A DNA stretch of 39,471 nt from Mesorhizobium sp. LNHC252B00 (GCF_000502955.1 NZ_AYWO01000024.1:1-39471), one strand, 5' to 3'; shown: positions 1-7,947, numbered from the stretch's first letter. Translations and numbers: made by a program. The notes: generated by a model not told the origin, from the letters alone.

Positions 1-71
1 CCAGAGGTCCTTTCAGAATCGATTTCCGCACACCACACAAGAGTCCCTTTGTACTCATGTGCGATTCCCCT

Positions 72-239
72 GCCCACGAGGGGGAGATGTCCGGCAGGAC
101 AGAGGGGGGCGCGAAGGATCGCCAACTTTTGGTACGATCCTGCTCTGATCAACACCGGCGCGGTGCTGGGGCAAAAGGCCGATAGGTTGGCGGGCCAGCG
201 CCCCCCTCTGCCCTGCCGGGCATCTCCCCCACAGGTGGG
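72..239. repeat. Large imperfect inverted repeat, Mesorhizobium-type intergenic palindrome
   Basis: Left arm 72-126 and right arm 186-239 are near-perfect reverse complements. The shared core is GGGGGAGATG(T/C)CCGGCAGG followed by (A/G)CAGAGGGGGGCGC, and a CGCCAAC block lies at the inner edge of each arm; the central loop is about 59 nt. It sits downstream of the ABC-F gene. From memory, this core recurs in many Mesorhizobium intergenic regions, so I read it as a dispersed RIME/REP-like repeat rather than a gene. There is no coding potential. The rest of 1-252 shows nothing else. Confidence 0.75.
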
Positions 240-252
240 GAGATTACGCCCC

Positions 253-2130
253 CTACTCCGCCGTACCTTCCTCATAGTCGGCCGACATGGTCAGCCATTT
301 CTCCTCATGGCCGGCCAGCGTCTGGGCGAGTTGCGAGCGCTCCTTGGCCAGTCGGGTCGCTGTCGACGGATCCTTCTCGTAGACAGCCGGATTCGACAGC
401 TCGTCCTCGATGCCGTCGATGCGCTTTCGGATGCGGTCCATCAGCGCTTCGGTGGCGCGGATCTCCTTCGCCAGCGGCTCAAAAGCGGCGCGGCGCGCTG
501 CCGCATCGCGGCGGCGATCGGCTTTTGACGCCTTGTCGGCCTCGCGCTTGCCGCGGCGGTCGCCTGATACGCCGGTGACCAGCGTCTTGTAGTCTTCCAG
601 GTCGCCATCATACGGGTTGACCGCGCCGTCCTTGACCAGCCACAGCCGGTCTGCGGTCGCTTCCAGCAGATGCCGGTCGTGCGAGATCAGGATGACGGCG
701 CCGGGAAACTCGTTCAGCGCATGGATCAGCGATTCGCGGCTGTCGATGTCGAGATGGTTGGTCGGTTCGTCGAGGATGAACAGGTTCGGACCCTCGAAGG
801 CCGACAGCCCCATCAACAGCCGCGCCTTCTCGCCGCCGGATAGATCCTTGGCGGCGGTGTTCATCTTCTCGGTGGTGAGGCCGAACTGCGCGACACGACC
901 GCGCACCTTCGATTCCGGGGCCTCCGGCATCAGCCGGCGGACATGCTCATAGGCGTTCTCTTCCGGCCTGAGATCGTCGAGTTGATGCTGGGCAAAGATC
1001 GCCACCTTCAGCCCGGGCGCCACCGTCATGGTGCCGCTCTCTTGCTTCAGCCGGCCGGACAGCAATTTGGCGAACGTCGACTTGCCGTTGCCATTGGCGC
1101 CGAGCAGCGCGATGCGATCGTCGGCGTCGATGCGCAACGTCATCTTTTTCAGGATCGGCTGCCCCTCGGTGTAGCCGACATTGACGTTGTTGAGCGCCAC
1201 GATCGGTGAGGCCACCGTCTTCACCGGTTCGGGGAATGAGAATGGCCGCACCGAATCGTTCACGATTGCCGCGATCGGCTTCATCTTCTCCAGTGCCTTG
1301 ATGCGCGACTGTGCCTGCCTCGCCTTGGAGGCCTTGGCGCGGAAGCGTTCAACGAAGGATTCCATGTGCTTGCGGGCGGCCTCCTGCTTGACGCGGCCCT
1401 TCTCCTGCAACTCCTTCTGCTCGGTGTACTGGCGCTCGAACTGGTCGTAGCCACCGCGCCAGAAGGTCAGCTTCTTCTGGTCGAGGTGAACGATCGAGTT
1501 GACGGCGCGGTTGAGCAGGTCGCGATCGTGCGAGATCAAGAGCACTGTGTGCGGATATTTCGACACATAGTTTTCCAGCCACAGCGTGCCTTCGAGGTCG
1601 AGATAGTTGGTCGGCTCGTCGAGCAGCAGAAGGTCGGGCTCGGCAAACAGCACGGCGGCGAGTGCCACGCGCATGCGCCAGCCGCCGGAAAAGGACGAGG
1701 CCGGTCGCCGCTGCGCGGCGTCATCGAAGCCAAGGCCGGCAAGAATGGTGGCGGCGCGTGATTCGGCGGAATGCGCGTCGATGTCAGCCAGCCGCATGTG
1801 GATGTCGGCGATACGGTGGGGATCGGTTGCCGTCTTTTCCTCTTCGAGCAGCGCCGAACGTTCGAGATCGGCCTTGAGCACGATCTCGATCAGCGCGTCC
1901 TCGGTACCCGGAGCTTCCTGCGCCACCTGGCCGATGCGGGTGCTCTTCGGCAGACCGATCGAGCCTGTCTCCGAGGGAAAATCCCCGGTGATAGCTTTGA
2001 ACAGCGTCGTCTTGCCGGTGCCGTTGCGGCCGACAAGGCCGGCCTTGGTGCCGGCCGGCAAGGTCAGCGAGGCATGGTCAAGAAGCAGGCGTCCGGCCAT
2101 CCGGAGCGAAAGGTCGTTGATGATCAGCAT
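253..2130 (-). CDS. ABC-F family ATP-binding protein (Uup-like)
   Basis: This is a 625-residue soluble tandem ATPase without membrane segments, as in the ABC-F family of ribosome-associated translation factors. Two nucleotide-binding domains are visible. The first has Walker A GRNGTGKTT near residue 36, signature SFSGGW, and Walker B LLLLDEPTNYLD. The second has Walker A GANGNGKST, signature LSGGEKARL, and Walker B LFILDEPTNHLD. A charged linker separates them (rich in K/E/R, around residues 225-290, the P-site-tRNA interaction motif region). The C-terminus is a predicted coiled coil with LMDRIRKRIDGIEDEL, as in Uup. I chose the ATG that gives MLIINDLSLR, because the 21 residues upstream do not resemble the family. 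Assignment to the Uup or another ABC-F subgroup is tentative. Confidence 0.93.
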   Translation of the reverse strand: MLIINDLSLRMAGRLLLDHASLTLPAGTKAGLVGRNGTGKTTLFKAITGDFPSETGSIGLPKSTRIGQVAQEAPGTEDALIEIVLKADLERSALLEEEKTATDPHRIADIHMRLADIDAHSAESRAATILAGLGFDDAAQRRPASSFSGGWRMRVALAAVLFAEPDLLLLDEPTNYLDLEGTLWLENYVSKYPHTVLLISHDRDLLNRAVNSIVHLDQKKLTFWRGGYDQFERQYTEQKELQEKGRVKQEAARKHMESFVERFRAKASKARQAQSRIKALEKMKPIAAIVNDSVRPFSFPEPVKTVASPIVALNNVNVGYTEGQPILKKMTLRIDADDRIALLGANGNGKSTFAKLLSGRLKQESGTMTVAPGLKVAIFAQHQLDDLRPEENAYEHVRRLMPEAPESKVRGRVAQFGLTTEKMNTAAKDLSGGEKARLLMGLSAFEGPNLFILDEPTNHLDIDSRESLIHALNEFPGAVILISHDRHLLEATADRLWLVKDGAVNPYDGDLEDYKTLVTGVSGDRRGKREADKASKADRRRDAAARRAAFEPLAKEIRATEALMDRIRKRIDGIEDELSNPAVYEKDPSTATRLAKERSQLAQTLAGHEEKWLTMSADYEEGTAE

Positions 2131-2202
2131 GGCCGCGCTTTTGCACCGGACACCAACGCTTCGCAAGGCCTTGCGGGCCAGTTGGCCGCACACGGCCTGG
2201 AA

Positions 2203-2224
2203 ACGACGCCCGCAAGGGCGTCGT
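2203..2224 (-). terminator. Hairpin terminator downstream of mucR
   Basis: A perfect 9-bp stem, ACGACGCCC/GGGCGTCGT, with a 4-nt loop, followed by a short TTT on the minus strand. It lies between the stop codon of the mucR homologue and the start of the ABC-F gene. The U-tract is short, so termination may be partial. Confidence 0.6.
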
Positions 2225-2265
2225 CGAAGCAGTCGATCACGACTCGCCTACCGGCCAGGCAGGAT

Positions 2266-2724
2266 TCAGACAGTCGCCTTGCGCTTCGTCGCCTTGGCCG
2301 CTGCGGCCGGCGCTGCTGCCGGCTTGCGGCCAAGTCCCGTCGACTTTGCCAGCGCCGACCGCGTCGCCGAGTAGTTTGGCGCAACCATCGGATAGTCCGG
2401 CGGCAGACCCCATTTGGCGCGGTAGTCGTCCGGGCTCAGGCCGTGGTCGGTCCGTAGATGCCGCTTGAGAGACTTGAACTTCTTCCCGTCCTCAAGACAG
2501 ATGATGTAGTCAGGAAACACCGACTTCTTCGGATTCACTGCCGGAACAAGATTTGGCGTTTCCGTGACAACTGCACCGGCGAGCTTGCGAACCGAAGCAC
2601 TGACGCTAGCAATCAACTCAGGCAAGCCAGAAGCCGGAAGTGGATTGTTGCCTACATAGGCCGAGACAATATCGGCCGTTAGCTCGATAACGGTCTTATC
2701 ATCGATATTTGACAATTCTTTCAT
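2266..2724 (-). CDS. MucR/Ros family transcriptional regulator with a CDHH zinc-finger site
   Basis: A 152-residue protein of the Ros/MucR family, which binds AT-rich DNA and controls exopolysaccharide, motility and symbiosis or virulence genes in rhizobia and relatives. The N-terminal oligomerisation half carries ELTADIVSAYVGNN (residues 14-27). The DNA-binding half has YIICLEDGKKFKSLKRHLRT (residues 73-92) and DYRAKWGLPPDYPMVAPNY. Canonical Ros ligands are C-x2-C, H, H. Here they are C76, D79, H89 and H94, so the second cysteine is an aspartate. Such variants, some using Asp and some dispensing with zinc, are described for Mesorhizobium homologues. The tail is Ala/Lys-rich. An in-frame GTG at 2748 would add 8 residues; I preferred the ATG by family length, although neither start has a clear ribosome-binding site. 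Its targets could include the glycan locus at 20-33 kb (inference). Confidence 0.9.
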   Translation of the reverse strand: MKELSNIDDKTVIELTADIVSAYVGNNPLPASGLPELIASVSASVRKLAGAVVTETPNLVPAVNPKKSVFPDYIICLEDGKKFKSLKRHLRTDHGLSPDDYRAKWGLPPDYPMVAPNYSATRSALAKSTGLGRKPAAAPAAAAKATKRKATV

Positions 2725-2876
2725 CCTATTTGCGACAAAATCCTCCACCCCAGCGAAGACTTACGTCGATGTATCTCTTTAACCGCGTCCCCCAACGGAC
2801 CGCCAATCTCAACAAGGAGCAAAGAATCGGCAAAAGTAGCTTTCATCCGAAATCGACGTCACGCAACTTAGAAAAT

Positions 2877-3080
2877 CTAATACTTCGAACCAGCAGATTT
2901 CACGGCGGGGCCATCGGCCAATATCTCTAAAATACGCCTCCAGAGTGCGCAACGCCTGAAATCCTTCTGTTCTATCGCCTTTTCGGCCTTCATCGCGGCA
3001 TAGAGCGGCGCCTCCGCGCCGAATTCCTTGATCAGCCAAAGCGCTTCCCGAACGGCCAGGCGTTCATTTTCGTCAAACAT
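2877..3080 (-). CDS. Small conserved-looking protein coupled to the EamA transporter gene
   Basis: A 67-residue soluble helical protein, MFDENERLAVREALWLIKEF..., rich in charged and aromatic residues, with no signal peptide or membrane segment. Its ATG lies inside the end of the transporter gene (8-nt overlap with that stop codon). GGAGG sits about 9 nt upstream, within the transporter coding sequence, so translation is probably coupled. Function unknown. The strong ribosome-binding site and overlap argue that it is real. It may be a co-expressed accessory of the transporter/oxygenase unit. Confidence 0.6.
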   Translation of the reverse strand: MFDENERLAVREALWLIKEFGAEAPLYAAMKAEKAIEQKDFRRCALWRRILEILADGPAVKSAGSKY

Positions 3081-3993
3081 GGTTTTCGGCCTCCGATCGT
3101 TCCACGCCGACCGTGACGCAGCTGCCGATGACCAGGACGGCTCCGACAATGGCCGTCATCGTCAGCCGTTCACCGGACAGCGTTAGCAGCAGGGTCGAAG
3201 CGACCGGCGTGAGATAAGCGACGACCGCGACCTTGCCGCTACCTTCGAGCTTCAGGGCGCGAGACCAGAAATAGTAGCCCAACCCCATCGGGCCGGCGCC
3301 CAGATAGAGGCCGAGGGCCAGGTCCGTACCGAAGGGCCAGGTGAAACCGTCTCGAACACACCACAGAAACGTCATGGCGACGCCGATCAGCGCCGATGGC
3401 AGCAACAGACGATCCGGTGAGGTGGCAACCCGGCCCACCATGATCGAATAGAATGCCATGCACAGTGCGGATCCGAATGCGGTGAGATAGCCGACGAGAT
3501 CGCCCTGGAGCCAGGATTGGTTGAGCCCTCCCGAAATCACCAAAGCAACGCCAATAAAACCCACCACCGCGGCAACGCCAAGCAGAGCCGGGCGCCGCGG
3601 ATTTTCCAAAATGATGACCGCCGCCGCGACCATCAACGGCCAGGTGTAGGCCAGCAGATTGGCCTCGATCACCGGCATCGACGAGAAGGCTATGTATTGC
3701 AGCACCATGGTGCCGACCAGGCCGATGAAGCCGACCGCGAGAGCCATGGGTGCGGCTCCGGCCGCGACCGGCGCGGCGTTTTCCCGGCTCATCAACCGGA
3801 TGGCAGCAAAGACGATTGCGGCGCCTGCAAACTGCAGGAACTGCACCTGCGACACTGGGTGGCTGGCCAGCAGGGATTTGCCGACCAGCGCGTTGGTCGA
3901 CCATAACGCCACCGCGCCGGCGGCGAAAACCAGCGCGGATATCGAGCCCGATCCATGCCTGAACAATCGGCATCGAGCACTATGCTCAACCAT
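3073..3993 (-). CDS. EamA/DMT-family transporter (RhaT/YdcZ type exporter)
   Basis: A 306-residue inner-membrane protein with about ten hydrophobic segments in two EamA repeats, starting ALVFAAGAVALWSTNALVGKSLL and ending LTPVASTLLLTLSGERLTMTAIVGAVLVIGSCV. The P-V-A-S-T/L-L-S-GE pattern near the C-terminus is typical of drug/metabolite transporters, which usually export amino acids or small metabolites. The start at 3993 (MVEHSARC) follows AGGACC; a longer frame reaches 4032 but begins inside the hairpin at 4026-4050. It is downstream of, and co-oriented with, the 2OG-oxygenase-like gene and next to a LysR regulator. Export of the oxygenase product or substrate is a reasonable inference, but the substrate is unknown. 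Confidence 0.88.
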   Translation of the reverse strand: MVEHSARCRLFRHGSGSISALVFAAGAVALWSTNALVGKSLLASHPVSQVQFLQFAGAAIVFAAIRLMSRENAAPVAAGAAPMALAVGFIGLVGTMVLQYIAFSSMPVIEANLLAYTWPLMVAAAVIILENPRRPALLGVAAVVGFIGVALVISGGLNQSWLQGDLVGYLTAFGSALCMAFYSIMVGRVATSPDRLLLPSALIGVAMTFLWCVRDGFTWPFGTDLALGLYLGAGPMGLGYYFWSRALKLEGSGKVAVVAYLTPVASTLLLTLSGERLTMTAIVGAVLVIGSCVTVGVERSEAENHV

Positions 3994-4025
3994 GGTCCTG
4001 CCCGAAAACCGGTTCCCATTTTTCA

Positions 4026-4050
4026 GAATCATGGCTAATCACCATGATTC
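4026..4050 (-). repeat. Hairpin spanning the oxygenase stop codon
   Basis: GAATCATGG and CCATGATTC form a perfect 9-bp inverted repeat with a 7-nt loop that contains the TGA of the oxygenase gene. It is followed on the minus strand by GAAAAATGGGAACCGG TTTTCGG, a motif I recognise as common in rhizobial leaders. There is no U-tract, so it is more likely an RNA stabiliser or attenuator between the two genes than a strong terminator. Confidence 0.55.
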
Positions 4051-4872
4051 CCTGGCTCCACCCGGAACCGGCGCGTCGACGGCGGCAGGCACTGGATGCT
4101 CTGCCTCGAACCGGCGATAGGCCGGCAGCTGGTTGGTCCAGACATCTTCGGCCAGTTCGCCGACCCACTCACGGTCGTGGTCGTTGTCGGCGGCGAGATA
4201 GAACATGCGGTTGTCGTCGACATAGGGTTTGGCCACCGAGCGCTGGTTGAGCACCAGCGTGACGCGTTCGCCGAACCGGATCGGGGCGGTGCGATGCAGG
4301 ACGCCCAGGAACTGCCCCAGCGTCGCGTAGTTCATCTTGTGATCGATGCGCATGACGCGGTTGCGGGGAATCTCGCGGCCGGATTCGAGGATAGCGCGGC
4401 CGGTTTCGGAGTCGTCGCAGTAGATTTCGAGATGGCCGCCGACCAGCGGATTGCTGATCGACAGTGGAATGAGTTCGGTGACAGGAACGCCATCGCAATG
4501 CCATTCCACGGCGCCGTCCTTTGGATTCATGAAAGTAACCGTCGAGCCGACGATCGACAGCGGATAGGGCTCCAGCTTGGTGCCCATCATGTCCGACAGC
4601 CGCTCCAGGCGCAGCTTGTCATGCAGCAGTTCCTTGATCTCGGGGATGAAACGGTCTGCCCCGGTGATGAAGGTCAGATCGAGGTGCTTGTGCACGGCAT
4701 GGCTGGCCTTGAGCTTCAGAGCAGCCTCCTCGATCGCGGCAAGCAGTGCCGGATCGTAACCATGCAGATATTGCGCGACGCCGAAATTCGACACTTTCCA
4801 GGCGGTTTCGTGACCGATGATGGCCTCGCGGCTCATCGCATAGCGCAATTCGGGTATGGTATGGGCGTTCAT
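4039..4872 (-). CDS. 2-oxoglutarate/Fe(II)-dependent oxygenase-like protein
   Basis: A 277-residue cytosolic protein. A double-stranded beta-helix iron site is visible: H125-C-D127 in EWHCDGVPV, H193 in GVLHRTAP, and R203 in FGERVTLVLNQR as the likely 2-oxoglutarate-binding arginine. GGHLEIYCDD between them fits the barrel core. HxD is intact, so hydroxylation is more likely than halogenation (halogenases carry HxG/HxA). The layout resembles free-amino-acid oxygenases such as the BesD/HalD group, but I cannot confirm this by eye. The start at 4872 has GGAG 8 nt upstream; the frame also opens to 4899. It is followed by an EamA exporter and a small protein, and is divergent from a LysR gene that probably controls it. 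Confidence 0.7.
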   Translation of the reverse strand: MNAHTIPELRYAMSREAIIGHETAWKVSNFGVAQYLHGYDPALLAAIEEAALKLKASHAVHKHLDLTFITGADRFIPEIKELLHDKLRLERLSDMMGTKLEPYPLSIVGSTVTFMNPKDGAVEWHCDGVPVTELIPLSISNPLVGGHLEIYCDDSETGRAILESGREIPRNRVMRIDHKMNYATLGQFLGVLHRTAPIRFGERVTLVLNQRSVAKPYVDDNRMFYLAADNDHDREWVGELAEDVWTNQLPAYRRFEAEHPVPAAVDAPVPGGARESW

Positions 4873-4982
4873 TGTACTTCTCCAAGTGAGGGTAATCACT
4901 TAGTTAGCAGTCGATTAAATTAGCACCCCCTGTAAAATTAGGAATGCTGGTGCTAGTGTAAGCTCAGCTTAAGGTCGAAACC
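4873..4982. promoter_or_regulatory. Divergent LysR-oxygenase control region
   Basis: This 110-nt AT-rich region separates the divergent oxygenase and LysR genes. It has two dyads: AAGTGA-N6-TCACTT (4884-4901), just upstream of the oxygenase ribosome-binding site, and TAGCACC-N21-GGTGCTA (4921-4955). Either could be a LysR-type operator. Position 4910-4923 (minus strand CTAATTTAATCGAC) matches, at 12 of 14 positions, a motif found at both ends of the glycan locus. Confidence 0.5.
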
Positions 4983-5942
4983 GTGCGTCTGCTCAGTCAG
5001 GTCAACCTCAATTCGCTGAAAATCGTGGAAAGTGCTGCGAGGCACGGAAATTTCACGCGCGCCGGCGAAGAACAGTTTATCACCGCTTCAGCGGTCAGCC
5101 AGCGCGTCAAAAGCCTGGAGGATCAGCTGCGATTCAAGATCTTCCAGCGCGGCGGCAATGCTGTGTCGCTGACGCCGGAGGGCGAGACCTATGTCTCGCG
5201 CGTTCGCGAGGCGCTGGAGCGAATCGTCGCTGCCAGCATGGAAGCGACAGGGCAATCCCAGGAACATGTGTTGAAGATATCAGTGCTGCCGACCTTTGCG
5301 GCACGCTGGCTGTTTCCGCGCCTGCCGCTGTTCCAGCAGCAATATCCCGATATCGTGATGCGGGTCTCGACCTCCTATGCGACGCATGAGTTCACGACCT
5401 CCGAGTTCGATCTTGAAATCCGCTATGGCGACGATCATTTTCACGGGCTGCAATCGGATCTGCTGTTTCGGGAAGACCTGACACCGGTGTGCAGCCGCAA
5501 GCTGTTCCACGAAGTTCTCGGCGACAAGCAGTTGTCGAAGGTGACACCGGACGATCTCAGGCACTTCACGCTGCTGCATTCCGATACCTGCACCCAGAAC
5601 TGGCAATCCTGGCTTGGTTTCGCCGGCGCCAGCTTCGTACTCAGCAAGGCCAAAAGCATCTATTTCGACTCGTGCATGATGTCCTACGAGGCAGCGAATT
5701 CCGGGATGGGTTTTGCGGTGGCCAACCGTGCCTATATGGCCAGCGATATCCGTGCCGAGAGGCTTGTGGCTCCGTTTGCCGTCCATCATCCGAACACGGC
5801 CGGCTGGTATTTTGTCTCTCCCCCACAACGCCTTGCCACACGCAAGGTTGTGCTTTTCAAGCAATGGGTGATGGCGGAAGCGGCTCTGACGCAGCGCCAG
5901 CTCGACAGCGAAACCAGCGGCGAGGCCGCGATGGCTGTCTGA
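4983..5942 (+). CDS. LysR-type transcriptional regulator, GcvA-like
   Basis: A 319-residue LysR regulator. The N-terminal winged helix (residues about 8-66) reads LNSLKIVESAARHGNFTRAGEEQFITASAVSQRVKSLEDQL, followed by LFQR-like IFQRGGNAVSLTPEGETY. The C-terminal effector domain (about 95-300) contains ISVLPTFAARWLFPRLPLFQQQYPDI, typical of the GcvA/AmpR-like subgroup. Translation starts at a GTG; the upstream AAGG is modest. It is divergent from the oxygenase-EamA unit with a 110-nt intergenic region, the usual arrangement for autoregulation plus control of the neighbour. The inducer is unknown; an amino acid or aromatic acid would fit the transporter and oxygenase. Confidence 0.93.
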   Translation: MRLLSQVNLNSLKIVESAARHGNFTRAGEEQFITASAVSQRVKSLEDQLRFKIFQRGGNAVSLTPEGETYVSRVREALERIVAASMEATGQSQEHVLKISVLPTFAARWLFPRLPLFQQQYPDIVMRVSTSYATHEFTTSEFDLEIRYGDDHFHGLQSDLLFREDLTPVCSRKLFHEVLGDKQLSKVTPDDLRHFTLLHSDTCTQNWQSWLGFAGASFVLSKAKSIYFDSCMMSYEAANSGMGFAVANRAYMASDIRAERLVAPFAVHHPNTAGWYFVSPPQRLATRKVVLFKQWVMAEAALTQRQLDSETSGEAAMAV

Positions 5943-5993
5943 CACCATTTCGTTGTCTGCCGATGAGATCCGACCAGCAAGAGTCCGTTGAGA

Positions 5994-6009
5994 GCCACTG
6001 GTTAGTGGC
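5994..6009. terminator. Possible short hairpin between convergent genes
   Basis: GCCACT-GGTT-AGTGGC lies between the ends of the convergent LysR and DinB-like genes. There is no U-tract on either strand, so its role as a terminator is weakly supported. Confidence 0.3.
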
Positions 6010-6101
6010 CTGACGTAAGGACGATGCTGCAGCACAAAATGCAGCGATAGCAAGCGAGGGCCCTCAGGCTTCGGACTCACAACCGCCAAACATCGCCAGG
6101 A

Positions 6102-6614
6102 TCAGGCGAAAGCCCTGCCTTCCTCACTTCGCTGGAAGAGCATCAGGTCCAACCCCAGGCTTGGCCGTCCCAGGATGGTCAGAATTGCATGCGCTTGGCC
6201 GCGATGGTGAGTCTGATGATTGAAGACATGGTCCAGCGCCGGCGCCAGTCTTTGCGAAACCGTGCGCATGTCCGAGACTGTCATGTAGGTGAAGCGGCCC
6301 GTCAAAGCCTTGTCATTGAGGCCGCCGACCCAATCGATGATCCTCCTGTCCTCGGCTTCACGCGCCATCCGCAGACCGGGCAAGCCCCGATGCAGGATGG
6401 CGTCCAGCGTTGTCGGCGCGTCGCCTTCGCCGGTGAAGCGCTTCATCCAGATGCGGTCGGCTGTCAGCAGGTGGTTGAGGGTGCCCATCATCGAGCCGAA
6501 GAAGGCGCCGACATTGCGGTTGAATTCCTCTTCGTCGAGTTCCGCGGCGGCATCATAGATGCGGTTGTTGGCCCATTGATTATAGGCCGCAAACATCATG
6601 AAATGCTGTCTCAT
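6102..6614 (-). CDS. DinB-family four-helix metalloprotein
   Basis: A 170-residue DinB/YfiT-fold protein. The metal-binding triad is readable: H48 in TLNHLLTADRIWMKRF, and H133 plus H137 in HVFNHQTHHRGQAHAIL near the C-terminus. The length is normal for the family. Many members are thiol-dependent S-transferases (mycothiol, bacillithiol or glutathione-linked) or are of unknown activity; the name comes from a Bacillus damage-inducible gene and does not imply DNA repair. The start has an excellent GAGGGG 6 nt upstream. It is divergent from a GST gene with about 60 nt between the starts, so both may respond to electrophile stress (inference). Confidence 0.9.
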   Translation of the reverse strand: MRQHFMMFAAYNQWANNRIYDAAAELDEEEFNRNVGAFFGSMMGTLNHLLTADRIWMKRFTGEGDAPTTLDAILHRGLPGLRMAREAEDRRIIDWVGGLNDKALTGRFTYMTVSDMRTVSQRLAPALDHVFNHQTHHRGQAHAILTILGRPSLGLDLMLFQRSEEGRAFA

Positions 6615-6675
6615 GGTTTCCCCTCGGCTCGCGTCGATAAGGAGGCCTACCTAACCCGCGAGAGGGCCGCCGCCA

Positions 6676-7368
6676 ATGACCATTCTGCTCTATGACCTCG
6701 TCGGACGCGACACCGCACGTCCGTTCAGCCCGCATTGCTGGAAGGTGGCGATGGCGCTTGCCCACAAGGGGCTCGACACAGCAACCGCGCCGACGCGCTT
6801 TCTCGAGGTGCCCGCTGTCGAGGGCGGCGTTTCGAAAACCGTTCCGGTGATCCGCGACGGCGAGACGGTCGTTTCGGATTCCTTCGCAATCGCTCTCTAT
6901 CTCGATGAAGCCTATCCGGACCGGCCGACGCTGTTTGGCGGCGAAGGTGGCAAGGCGATGGCGCGCTTCATCGAACGCTGGTCGCAACTGACCATTCACC
7001 CCTATGTGACCACCGCGGCGATCATCGACCTGCATGCCATGCAGGACGCGGAGAACGCCGCCTATTTCCGCCAGAGCCGGGAGCAGCGTCTTGGCAAGCG
7101 GCTGGAAGATGTGATGGCAACCCGGGAGGCCGGGCTCGGCAACTTCAGGGCCTCGCTGGAACCCTTGCGTTCAATGCTCGGCTATCAGCCTTTCATCGGC
7201 GGTGCATCGCCGCTGTTTGCAGACTATATCGTCTTCGGCGCGCTGCAATGGGCGCGCATAGCCTCGCCCTACCAACTGCTCGACGACGGCGACGTGGTGG
7301 CGCAATGGTTCGCCCGCTGCCTAGACCTGCATGGCGGGCTGGGACGAAAGGTGGCCGCGGCAGCGTGA
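6676..7368 (+). CDS. Glutathione S-transferase family protein (LigE-like)
   Basis: A 230-residue protein with an N-terminal thioredoxin-like GST domain (about 1-80): LLYDLVGRDTARPFSPHCWKVAMALAHKGLD, then the cis-Pro region KTVPVIRDGETVVSDSFAIALYLDEAYP, in which S-D-S contacts the glutathione gamma-Glu. A helical C-terminal domain follows (about 90-220). SPHCWKV with a potential catalytic Ser/Cys resembles beta-etherase (LigE/GstA) relatives. No particular substrate can be assigned. It is divergent from the DinB-like gene. Confidence 0.9.
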   Translation: MTILLYDLVGRDTARPFSPHCWKVAMALAHKGLDTATAPTRFLEVPAVEGGVSKTVPVIRDGETVVSDSFAIALYLDEAYPDRPTLFGGEGGKAMARFIERWSQLTIHPYVTTAAIIDLHAMQDAENAAYFRQSREQRLGKRLEDVMATREAGLGNFRASLEPLRSMLGYQPFIGGASPLFADYIVFGALQWARIASPYQLLDDGDVVAQWFARCLDLHGGLGRKVAAAA

Positions 7369-7441
7369 CGCCGAACGCCTGCTGCAAGACAGCACGAAGG
7401 CCGCCGATGTCCGGCAGAAAAGCTCGGTAGCGAGGAGAGCT

Positions 7442-7702
7442 TTACTTGGCCGACGCCTTCTTTGGCTTGCTGGCCTTGGTGGCAGCCTTTGCTTCCTTGG
7501 GGGCGGCCTTTGCCTTGGCGGCGCCAGCTGCCTTCGTGGTTGGCTTTTTGGCCGTCGCCGCTCCGGCGGCATCCTCCTGGGCGACATCGGCCGCCGCCTG
7601 ATGCCAATGGCGGTCATGGTGTCCAGCCGGCTGTCCCTCTTGCAGCCAGATCTGATGCGCGCGGTTGCGAATGCGTTCCTGACGATCGTCTGCCATGGTC
7701 AT
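7442..7702 (-). CDS. DUF2934 protein with Lys/Ala-rich tail
   Basis: An 86-residue protein. The N-terminal DUF2934 motif is clear: DRQERIRNRAHQIWLQEG, then GHHDRHWHQAAAD (residues about 5-40). It is followed by a low-complexity tail of Ala, Lys and Pro (AKAAPKEAKAATKASKPKK) resembling histone-H1-like DNA- or nucleoid-binding tails. The start at 7702 has GGAG 5 nt upstream; the open frame extends much further (to 7885) without family similarity. DUF2934 proteins are small rhizobial proteins of unknown function; the tail suggests nucleic-acid binding (inference). Confidence 0.85.
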   Translation of the reverse strand: MTMADDRQERIRNRAHQIWLQEGQPAGHHDRHWHQAAADVAQEDAAGAATAKKPTTKAAGAAKAKAAPKEAKAATKASKPKKASAK

Positions 7703-7855
7703 GTTATCTCCATGCGGGCCGACTTCAGCGCGGCGCCGACAGGTGACTATAGCAAGCAAAGCGTTGCTGTGCAGCCATCCGATCTCGCCTCCGGCCTGCC
7801 ATCGGCGCCCCGCTTTGGCCTCACCCCCAACCTCCAGTGGCTCGCGATGAAACCG

Positions 7856-7895
7856 GACAACTCGTCTGCTACCTAATCCAGACAACTCGTCTGCT
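7856..7895. promoter_or_regulatory. Tandem 15-bp repeats with AGAC-N5-GTCT dyads
   Basis: GACAACTCGTCTGCT occurs twice (7856-7870 and 7881-7895), 25 nt apart. Each copy has a G(G/A)AC-AACTC-GTCT imperfect dyad resembling TetR-family operators. It lies between the DUF2934 gene and ndk, just upstream of the ndk promoter. No TetR gene is in the window. Confidence 0.45.
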
Positions 7896-7918
7896 TACGA
7901 CACTGTCGGTCTCGCCCC

Positions 7919-7947
7919 TTGGCAATGGGCCGGACGGCTTGTATAGA
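7919..7947 (+). promoter_or_regulatory. Sigma-70-type promoter of ndk
   Basis: TTGGCA (-35, 7919-7924), a 17-nt spacer, and TATAGA (-10, 7942-7947). The predicted start near 7954 leaves a leader of about 34 nt before the ndk ATG. Confidence 0.65.
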
